A stretch of 12,026 bases of DNA from Bdellovibrionales bacterium. GTDB taxonomy: Bacteria > Bdellovibrionota > Bacteriovoracia > Bacteriovoracales > Bacteriovoracaceae. Position numbers and translations under genes: made by a program. Under the pieces are notes generated by a model. The model was not told the DNA's origin. It did no database searches and worked only from the letters and a program-made list of their open reading frames with translations. The DNA lies in the NCBI GenBank assembly GCA_005791855.1, contig SXUH01000411.1, forward strand, positions 1-12,026, in the 5' to 3' direction. Shown piece by piece: positions 7,207 to 12,026 of the stretch; positions within the stretch are counted from its first letter, which is position 1; each line of letters starts with the position of its first letter.

Positions 7207-7213
7207 TTATCCA

Positions 7214-7218
7214 TCCTT
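7214..7218 (-). promoter_or_regulatory. Shine-Dalgarno site deciding the TTG start at 7206
   Basis: AAGGA on the minus strand lies 7 nt before TTG 7206. The first in-frame ATG is nine codons further in, has poor SD spacing and would cut into the signal peptide, so TTG is preferred. Confidence 0.65.
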
Positions 7219-7236
7219 GAAATAACTCTTTTGCAT

Positions 7237-7264
7237 ATTGTACATCGAAACAAGGTTTTGAAAA
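7237..7264 (-). promoter_or_regulatory. Putative sigma70-type promoter of the minus-strand envelope operon
   Basis: Read on the minus strand, TTTTCA (7264-7259) is separated by 16 nt from TACAAT (7242-7237). The -10 matches consensus at 5 of 6 positions and the -35 at 4 of 6. The predicted start near 7230 leaves a leader of about 24 nt, enough for the AAGGA site. It is divergent from the promoter at 7314-7342. Confidence 0.5.
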
Positions 7265-7313
7265 TACACGTTTTTTTCCTAATAGTGCCCCGATTTGGCC
7301 TGGCAGTAAGTCC

Positions 7314-7342
7314 TTGATAAAGCGTAGCAAAAATTCTATAAA
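7314..7342 (+). promoter_or_regulatory. Sigma70-type promoter for the 70-aa gene / trxB operon
   Basis: TTGATA (7314-7319), a 17-nt spacer and TATAAA (7337-7342) match the housekeeping consensus at 5 of 6 positions each with ideal spacing. Transcription should start near 7349, giving a leader of about 23 nt before the ATG at 7372. Confidence 0.75.
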
Positions 7343-7371
7343 GAAATCACAGTCCAAAAAGGAATAGTTTC

Positions 7372-7584
7372 ATGAAAAAAAGACGTGAGAAGATCACATA
7401 TAACTACGAATGTTCCCTCACCGGTGAGCAGTTCGTGACTTCGGTGAAGGCCCCGAACCCGAAGGATCTCATTTCAGTGAAAGCGTACTACGAACTGCAT
7501 CCGGAGATGGACGATCGTCCTGCCATCATCAAGAAGAAGCTCGGGGTCGGCGCGGCCGCGGCTCCGGCGGAAGAAAAAAAATAA
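7372..7584 (+). CDS. Small basic protein of unknown function (70 aa)
   Basis: 70 aa, ATG with AAGGA (7359-7363) 8 nt upstream. It begins MKKRREK, has a central folded-looking part (ITYNYECSLTGEQF, then SVKAYYELHPEMDDRPAIIKKKL) and ends in an Ala/Pro/Glu/Lys tail (GAAAAPAEEKK). There is a single cysteine and no signal peptide or membrane segment, so it is cytosolic. The basic head and low-complexity tail recall ribosome-associated or nucleic-acid-binding small proteins, but I recognise no family. It is the first gene of the operon, behind the strongest promoter in the window, with trxB starting 25 nt after its stop. The promoter, the SD and an abrupt end to sequence character outside the frame support a real gene. 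Confidence 0.82.
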   Translation: MKKRREKITYNYECSLTGEQFVTSVKAPNPKDLISVKAYYELHPEMDDRPAIIKKKLGVGAAAAPAEEKK

Positions 7585-7600
7585 CTAACAGCTAGAAGTC

Positions 7601-7604
7601 GAGG
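7601..7604 (+). promoter_or_regulatory. Shine-Dalgarno site for trxB (GTG start)
   Basis: GAGG lies 5 nt upstream of GTG 7610. No ATG is available before the FAD motif, which begins seven codons in, so GTG is the start. Confidence 0.6.
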
Positions 7605-7609
7605 TTTAC

Positions 7610-8533
7610 GTGGAAAGACGTAAAGTTGTCATCATCGGAACCGGTCCCGCGGGCTTAACCGCAGCGATCTACGCCGCTCGCGCGGATCTCAAACCCCTCG
7701 TCCTCGAAGGCCACGAACCCGGAGGCCAGCTCACCCTCACCACCGAGGTCGAGAACTTCCCGGGCTTCGAGCACGGGGTGATGGGACCCGAGCTCATGGG
7801 GAACATGAAGAAGCAGGCCGCGCGCTTCAACGCCGAGTTCCTGCCGGTCCTCTGCACCGACGTGGACCTCTCCCGGCGGCCGTTCACCGTGACCTCTTCC
7901 AGCGGGGAGAAGTACCTCGCCGACACCGTGATCATCTCCACCGGAGCCTCGGCTAAGTGGCTGGGCCTTCCCAATGAGAAGGAGCTCACGGGCCGCGGGG
8001 TTTCGACCTGCGCGACCTGCGACGGGTTCTTCTACCGGGACAAGATCGTCCACATCGTGGGGGGCGGAGACACGGCCATGGAGGACGCCACCTTCATCAC
8101 CAAGTTCGCCAAGAAGGTCTACGTCGTCCACCGGAAAGATACCCTGCGGGCCTCGAAGCCCATGCAGGAGCGGGCCCTGAAGAACCCGAAGATCGAGTTC
8201 CTCTGGGACACCGTCGTCACCGAGATCAAAAGCAACGCCGCCGGCGTCTGCGGGATCGTCGCCCTGAACCTCAAGACCGGGAAGAAAGAAACCCGCGACA
8301 CCGACGGACTCTTCTATGCCATCGGGCACACGCCGAACACCTCCTTCCTCAAGGGGCAGGTGACCCTCGACGACCACGGCTTCATCAAGACCAGTAACGG
8401 CCCGGACACCAACGTCGCCGGCGTCTTCGCCTGCGGGGACGTGCAGGACTCCTACTACCGCCAGGCCATCACGGCGGCGGGCTCCGGGTGTCAGGCGGCG
8501 ATCAGGGCGGAAAGATTCCTCGAAGGGCACTAG
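7610..8533 (+). CDS. trxB: Thioredoxin reductase (NADPH, FAD, low-Mr bacterial type)
   Basis: Transfers electrons from NADPH via FAD and a CxxC disulfide to thioredoxin in the cytosol. 307 aa, close to the usual 310-320. FAD-binding GTGPAG is at residues 10-15, with EGHEPGGQL (33-41) and the EVENFPGF block (47-53). The redox-active C134-A-T-C137 is followed by DGFF. The NADPH Rossmann motif is GGGDTAMED (151-159), with HRKDTLRAS (174-182) carrying the basic residues typical of NADPH specificity. The second FAD motif is GVFACGDVQD (271-280), followed by YRQAITAAGSGCQAA. All catalytic elements are intact. The gene is preceded by a 70-aa gene and overlaps the next gene by one base (TAGTG), so it is the middle gene of an operon. 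Ferredoxin-dependent or flavin-type relatives are unlikely given the HRK motif. Confidence 0.97.
   Translation: MERRKVVIIGTGPAGLTAAIYAARADLKPLVLEGHEPGGQLTLTTEVENFPGFEHGVMGPELMGNMKKQAARFNAEFLPVLCTDVDLSRRPFTVTSSSGEKYLADTVIISTGASAKWLGLPNEKELTGRGVSTCATCDGFFYRDKIVHIVGGGDTAMEDATFITKFAKKVYVVHRKDTLRASKPMQERALKNPKIEFLWDTVVTEIKSNAAGVCGIVALNLKTGKKETRDTDGLFYAIGHTPNTSFLKGQVTLDDHGFIKTSNGPDTNVAGVFACGDVQDSYYRQAITAAGSGCQAAIRAERFLEGH
8523..8527 (+). promoter_or_regulatory. Shine-Dalgarno site inside trxB for the downstream membrane gene
   Basis: AAGGG within the last trxB codons lies 5 nt before GTG 8533, whose first base is the last base of the trxB stop. It supports translational coupling and a start at 8533. 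Confidence 0.55.
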
Positions 8534-9639
8534 TGGAGACGCGGTTCCCCTCGGCCCTCAAGTCGCGGTTCTTAGGTTTCTATCAAAAACACGAAGTCCT
8601 CCTCTCTGTCGCGGTGTTCGTCCTCGGGTTCGTCTTCGACCTCCTCACCCTGGGCCGGATCGACGACCTCCTGAACCTGGTCCAGCAGGCGGTGTACCTC
8701 CTGCTCCTCGGGACCCTCCTCGTGGTCGAGATCAAGCTCAAGATCGGCGCCCTCACCCTCTCGCCGCGGGCGAAGAACTTCTGGGAGTACCACGACCTCT
8801 TCGTCCACTTCCTCTTCGGCTCCCTGCTCTCGGCCTACACCATCTTCTACTACACCTCGGCCTCGGCGCTCACGAGCTTCTTCTTCATCCTGCTCCTCGC
8901 GGGCCTCATGCTCGCCAACGAGGTCCCGCAGATCCAGCGCCTGGGCCTTCCGGTACGGGTGATCCTCTACACCATCTGCCTGCTCTCCTACTTCGCCTTC
9001 TTCTACCCGATCCTCCTGGGCCACGTGGGCTTCGTGCCGTTCTGGCTCGGGATCGTGAGCTCCATCCTGGTCTCCGGGTTCGTCTGGCAGGGGAACTTCC
9101 GCGGGAGGGAGGGCAACCAGGTTCTAAAGAAGCACGTCCTCTTCCCGTCCCTGGCCGTGCACCTCCTCTTCCTCGTCGGCTACTACTCTTCCCTCATCCC
9201 CCCGGTGCCGGTGGCAGTGAAGAAGATCGGCATCTACTACGACGTCCTCAAGCAGGAAGGGAAGTACCTGGGGAAGCACCAGCAGTCGGCCTGGCGGTTC
9301 TGGGAGAACGGGTCGCAGGAGTTCTGGGCGAGACCCGGCGACAAGGTCTACGTCCTGCTGTCGATCTTCTCCCCCGCCCGCTTCGAGGATAAGATCTTCC
9401 TCCGCTGGTACTTCGACGACCCGAAGAGAGGGTGGTTCCTCGAGGACACCATCCCCCTCTCCATCCTCGGTGGTCGGGACGAGGGCTTCCGAGGCTTCGC
9501 CTCCAAGCAATATTACCGCGTTGGCAGCTGGCGCGTGGTGGTCGAAACCTCCGACGGCCGGGAAGTGGGGAGGATATCCCTCAGGATTGCGGAGGACACC
9601 TCCGCCGGTGAAAGAACTTTTAAGATCGATTCCTTCTAA
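8533..9639 (+). CDS. Seven-helix inner-membrane protein with DUF2914-like C-terminal domain
   Basis: 368 aa from GTG 8533. A GTG-type start 45 nt upstream would overlap trxB more deeply. About seven hydrophobic helices are visible, at approximate residues 22-40, 47-67, 88-108, 110-128, 142-162, 165-184 and 200-222. A soluble domain of about 145 aa follows. Its end resembles DUF2914: VYVLLSIFSPARFEDKIFLRWYFDD, then IPLSILGGRDEGFRGFASKQ, YRVGSWRVVVETSDGREVGRISLRI, with the characteristic RWYF, the S-K-Q before the last strands and the W-R-V-x-V-x-T-x-D-G block. DUF2914 is a domain of unknown function in proteobacterial membrane proteins. The C-terminal domain probably faces the periplasm if the N-terminus is cytosolic. 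The one-base overlap with trxB suggests a coupled role, perhaps in envelope redox or stress, but this is inference from context only. Confidence 0.86.
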   Translation: METRFPSALKSRFLGFYQKHEVLLSVAVFVLGFVFDLLTLGRIDDLLNLVQQAVYLLLLGTLLVVEIKLKIGALTLSPRAKNFWEYHDLFVHFLFGSLLSAYTIFYYTSASALTSFFFILLLAGLMLANEVPQIQRLGLPVRVILYTICLLSYFAFFYPILLGHVGFVPFWLGIVSSILVSGFVWQGNFRGREGNQVLKKHVLFPSLAVHLLFLVGYYSSLIPPVPVAVKKIGIYYDVLKQEGKYLGKHQQSAWRFWENGSQEFWARPGDKVYVLLSIFSPARFEDKIFLRWYFDDPKRGWFLEDTIPLSILGGRDEGFRGFASKQYYRVGSWRVVVETSDGREVGRISLRIAEDTSAGERTFKIDSF

Positions 9640-9775
9640 GCACCCTAAACTCCTCCTCGCTAAACAAAGCAAAATTGACCACTTTTTTTTCCCCTTTGAC
9701 ACCTCCATGGGTTCTTTGAAAAAATAGTGGGGCGATGACTTCTCACCATGGAATGGCGAAGGTCTTTCTTAAAAC
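9640..9775 (+). other. Intergenic DNA after the trxB operon, AT-rich leader
   Basis: No gene is seen here. The stretch holds a T8 tract (9683-9690) without a GC stem before it, so no convincing intrinsic terminator for the trxB operon. It also holds a TTGACA box and an imperfect 12-bp inverted repeat around it (see separate entries). It runs into the structured element at 9776. Confidence 0.6.
9696..9725 (+). promoter_or_regulatory. Putative promoter upstream of the structured element and crotonase gene
   Basis: A perfect -35 TTGACA lies at 9696-9701. A weak -10 candidate AAAAAT (9720-9725) is 18 nt downstream, matching 4 of 6. If used, transcription would begin near 9732, placing the 123-nt inverted-repeat element inside the 5' leader of the gene at 9922. 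The weak -10 keeps confidence low. Confidence 0.4.
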
Positions 9776-9898
9776 TGAACCTGTTTTAAAGTTGTCAGAT
9801 TCTAGGCGACAAGAAGTGACGAGCGAGGCGTACGAAAGTACGTCGCAGCGAGGAGCGACGCAGGCAACGACGAAGGTGGCAATTTTAAAACAGGTTCA
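9776..9898 (+). repeat. 123-bp structured inverted-repeat element with inner GAAA-loop hairpin
   Basis: The arms 9776-9797 and 9877-9898 pair over 22 positions: 20 Watson-Crick pairs and two G-U pairs (G9791 with T9883, T9795 with G9879). Both non-canonical pairs hold only in plus-strand RNA, where the minus strand would have A-C mismatches. The 79-nt interior is GC- and purine-rich, with recurrent GACGA, GCGAGG and GAGCGACG words. It holds a hairpin GGCGTAC-GAAA-GTACGTC (9828-9845) with a GNRA-type tetraloop and one G-U pair. It ends 12 nt before the SD of the gene at 9922. No target-site duplication or transposase is seen. It could be a dispersed intergenic repeat (REP or MITE-like), a structured leader RNA, or the 3' end of the upstream operon. 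One copy in the window cannot decide. Confidence 0.8.
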
Positions 9899-9921
9899 AT
9901 GCGAGTAACCAAGGACGGTAA

Positions 9922-10776
9922 ATGCAGCCTCTGTTCAACTACACCACTCTCTCCACGCGTCTTGAGAAGACCACCCGCACCCTTTTCGTCACGCTGAACA
10001 GACCGGACTGGAACAACGCCTTCCGCCTCGAGATGCTCTTCGAACTCGAGTCCCTCCTCGCCTGGTGTACGGCGCGGGTGGAGATCAACTCGATCTTCAT
10101 CGACTCCTCCTCGGGCGTGTTCTCCACGGGCCTGGAACTGGACTCGCTCTCGAGCGTCACCCGGGGCCAGCTTGATAAGATCAACATGAAACTCCAGAAG
10201 ATCATCTTCTCGCTCATGCAGCTTCCGCAGACCGTGATCATGGACCTCGGGAGCGGCTGCGAGACCCTGGCCTCGGAGTTCGCGCTGGGCGCGGACCTCC
10301 GGATCTGCTCCGCGGACGCCAAGATCAGCTTCAACCACAACGTCTACGGCCTGGTCCCGGCCGCCGGCGGGATGAGCATGCTCTCCACCCTGGTCTCCCC
10401 GGCCTTCGCCCGGTCCTGGATCCTCACGGGCGCACCCATCAACCGGAGTGCCCTCATCGAATCGGGCTTCGTGACCCAGACCTACGAAACCGGAACCCGC
10501 ACGGAGGTCATCAAGACCATCCTCGATCAGATCACCAAGGTCGCTCCGGTCCAGCGGATCCAGGCGAAGCTAGGCCTCTTCGAAGGACTCCGTTCGCAGC
10601 TCGAAGCCGGGATCGTGATGGACCGGAAGATCGCCAAGGCCTCCATGACTTCGGAAGACTGGCGGAGCAAGAAACCGGAGACGAAGGAACCGGACTTCAT
10701 GCCGGCGAAGTCCATGTCCTACGCGGTGAAGCTCTCGCTCATCAAGAACGACGAGGGCCCGACCCTAGAGCACTAA
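9922..10776 (+). CDS. Crotonase-fold (enoyl-CoA hydratase/isomerase family) protein, atypical active site
   Basis: 284 aa, ATG with AAGGA (9911-9915) 6 nt upstream. Crotonase features run in order: VTLNRPDWNNAF (23-34), the first oxyanion-hole region FSTGLEL (67-73), then the core SEFALGADLRICSADAKISF (118-137) and GLVPAAGGMSML (143-154), and a C-terminal helical region. Aligned to rat mitochondrial hydratase, Glu119 matches catalytic Glu144, but the Glu164 position (Q-P-E-I) reads N-H-N, with His139. The usual GGG before the first Glu is also replaced (TLAS). It is therefore probably not a standard beta-oxidation hydratase. Other crotonase reactions (isomerase, hydrolase, decarboxylase) or a non-catalytic role are possible. 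The C-terminal 35 residues are Lys/Glu/Pro-rich. It stands alone, converging on the glucoamylase gene with an 11-nt gap. No other fatty-acid genes are in the window. Confidence 0.88.
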   Translation: MQPLFNYTTLSTRLEKTTRTLFVTLNRPDWNNAFRLEMLFELESLLAWCTARVEINSIFIDSSSGVFSTGLELDSLSSVTRGQLDKINMKLQKIIFSLMQLPQTVIMDLGSGCETLASEFALGADLRICSADAKISFNHNVYGLVPAAGGMSMLSTLVSPAFARSWILTGAPINRSALIESGFVTQTYETGTRTEVIKTILDQITKVAPVQRIQAKLGLFEGLRSQLEAGIVMDRKIAKASMTSEDWRSKKPETKEPDFMPAKSMSYAVKLSLIKNDEGPTLEH

Positions 10777-10787
10777 AGTCGAAGGCT

Positions 10788-12017
10788 TCAGTGGCATCTC
10801 ATCATGGCGGTGAGGAATGCATTGTGCGACCACGTCAGGTCCACCGCTCCTTGCATGTGACCGGTCCGCTGGTTGAACTGCTCGGACATGTGCCCGCGGC
10901 GATCGGAGTGGAAGAGCGCGCGCTGGAACTGCTTCTCGATCATCTGGTCCATGCGGTCGGTCCGCACTTCGTTCCGGAGCAGACACATGTACTCCCCGAG
11001 GCCCAGGGTCAGGAGGAACCACGGGTTCCCTAGGGACGTTCCGTTTCCATCGTAGCGGTCCTCCGGGTAGCGGCCAATTCCCACGCCGAGATCCGGGAGG
11101 GCCTTGTTGACCTCGTAGCCCTTGGCGAAGGTCAGGGCGAGGGTGTCGATGTACTTCCGCACCTGCGGGTGGTTAAACCCGAAGAGCTTCTGGTACGGGT
11201 AGGTGTGGAGCAAGGCGAGCATCGGGGCCGCGTCGAGGTTCGAAGTCTTGTAGTCGATCCCTTCCACGCGGTCGACGGTGGTGCGGATCCCGACGTTCGG
11301 ATCCAGGAACCGGTTCACGAGACCGCGGGCGATCTTGTTCGCTTCGGCTTCGTACCTCGAAGCCGCCTCGTCGTCGCGGAACTCCCGGGCCATCTTCGCC
11401 CCTTCCTGCAGGGCCGTGTGCTGCACGAGTAGCGTGTAGAAATGCATGCCCTTCACTTCCTCCCACAGGTCGAAGTTCGGCTTGGTCCATTCCCGGGCGG
11501 TGTACTCCAGGTCCTTCTTGATCACGGAACCGGAGTTGTAGAGCTTCTTGATCACGTAGTCCTGCTCGCCGTCCCGGAGGAGGATCCGGGCGAAGCGGAT
11601 GATGGAGATGGCCCGGAGAGCTGGGCCGTCGTTCTGCGGTCTGCCCCAGGGGCCAGTGTACCCCGAGCCGTCGACGTTGAACTTCGGTTCCCCGAGCCCG
11701 GTCATGGTCGGAAGGGTCTGCCGGAAGATCTCGGCGTCGATCCACGTGAGGATGAGCTTCTTGAGCTTCGGGTCTCTCTTGGCGTCGTAGAGGTCGATGA
11801 GAGAGCGCATGGTGAGGGCCGTGTCCCGGACCCAGTCGAAGTAGTAGTTCGGATTCTGTCTGCTCGGGCTCGCCACGACCATCCCCGGCCGCACGTCGGG
11901 TCTGGTGGAGTTACCGATGACGGCGTTCAGGCTCGCCTGGAACTGGAATTCCTTGGTTGGGATCTGGAGGCTGGCGAGAGCGATCTGAGGCAACAAAAGC
12001 AAAAGGAGGAGTTTCAT
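10788..12017 (-). CDS. Secreted glucoamylase, glycoside hydrolase family 15
   Basis: Releases beta-D-glucose from the non-reducing ends of starch or glycogen by inversion. 409 aa with a signal peptide (MKLLLLLLLPQIALA), so it acts in the periplasm or outside the cell. GH15 blocks in order: ASPSRQNPNYYFDWVRD (49-65), GLGEPKFNVDGSGYTGPWGRPQNDGPALR (107-135), DLWEEVKGMHFYTLLVQHTAL (183-203), NPWFLLTLGLGEY (331-343) and MSEQFNQRTG (377-386) leading to DLTWSHNAFLTA (393-404). By comparison with Aspergillus glucoamylase, Glu186 is the general acid and Glu379 the general base; R64/D65 and W124 line the substrate site. There is no starch-binding module; the protein ends just after the catalytic domain. 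ATG 12017 has a GGA-type SD nine bases or so upstream, at the window edge. The motifs look closer to the fungal-type branch than to clostridial GH15 as I remember them. Confidence 0.95.
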   Translation of the reverse strand: MKLLLLLLLPQIALASLQIPTKEFQFQASLNAVIGNSTRPDVRPGMVVASPSRQNPNYYFDWVRDTALTMRSLIDLYDAKRDPKLKKLILTWIDAEIFRQTLPTMTGLGEPKFNVDGSGYTGPWGRPQNDGPALRAISIIRFARILLRDGEQDYVIKKLYNSGSVIKKDLEYTAREWTKPNFDLWEEVKGMHFYTLLVQHTALQEGAKMAREFRDDEAASRYEAEANKIARGLVNRFLDPNVGIRTTVDRVEGIDYKTSNLDAAPMLALLHTYPYQKLFGFNHPQVRKYIDTLALTFAKGYEVNKALPDLGVGIGRYPEDRYDGNGTSLGNPWFLLTLGLGEYMCLLRNEVRTDRMDQMIEKQFQRALFHSDRRGHMSEQFNQRTGHMQGAVDLTWSHNAFLTAMMRCH

Positions 12018-12026
12018 TTTAATTCC

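Noticed and set aside
7088..7357. 89-codon minus-strand frame across the divergent promoter region
   Set aside because: It covers both promoters and the 5' end of the envelope gene in another frame, with no SD and no recognisable features.
8488..8532. Earlier start for the DUF2914-like gene within trxB
   Set aside because: It would add 15 hydrophilic residues translated from trxB's conserved 3' end. GTG 8533 has a better SD and a one-base overlap.
9683..9690. T8 tract as an intrinsic terminator for the trxB operon
   Set aside because: No GC-rich stem precedes it; the only pairing partner lies downstream.
9776..9898. Transposon or MITE with target-site duplication
   Set aside because: The flanks (AAAAC before, ATGCG after) show no duplication and no transposase is near, so a transposition origin is not claimed, only left open.

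Overview
The window comes from a high-GC Gram-negative bacterium. Coding regions strongly prefer C/G-ending codons. Two proteins end in a terminal Phe after amphipathic beta-strand regions, as outer-membrane barrels do, and several others carry Sec signal peptides. Together with the lineage-type envelope proteins and a DUF2914-like membrane protein, this would fit a Bdellovibrionota or other former deltaproteobacterial lineage. That placement is inference with modest confidence; no rRNA or tRNA is present to anchor it.

Layout. (1) 1-3386, plus strand: the C-terminal third of SecA (cut by the window edge), then a gene with a TTG start encoding an acidic, disordered N-terminus and a YbjQ/UPF0145-like C-terminus, then a glpD-type glycerol-3-phosphate dehydrogenase. 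The three form a tight operon, with a 15-nt gap and then an ATGA overlap. (2) 3387-4610, plus strand: two tandem single-gene units for small secreted paralogues of unknown function. Each has its own promoter-like motif, Shine-Dalgarno (SD) site and UCCG-tetraloop terminator. (3) 7206-4619, minus strand: a two-gene operon of exported proteins that share an N-terminal domain and have barrel-like C-termini, converging on the tandem pair. (4) 7207-7371: a compact divergent promoter region. (5) 7372-9639, plus strand: a 70-aa protein of unknown function, thioredoxin reductase (trxB), and a seven-helix membrane protein with a DUF2914-like C-terminus, spaced as one operon. (6) 9640-9921: an intergenic leader holding a 123-bp structured element (22-bp inverted arms around an inner GAAA-loop hairpin). 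(7) 9922-10776, plus strand: a crotonase-fold protein lacking one of the two canonical hydratase glutamates. (8) 12017-10788, minus strand: a secreted GH15 glucoamylase with both catalytic glutamates.

Functionally the window mixes housekeeping (Sec translocase motor, thiol redox, glycerol-3-phosphate oxidation) with a large envelope and secreted component (two small exported proteins, two outer-membrane candidates, a polytopic membrane protein, an exported glucan hydrolase). The least explained parts are the structured element at 9776-9898, the tandem secreted paralogues and the paired envelope operon. I see no CRISPR array, insertion sequence, tRNA or integrase.
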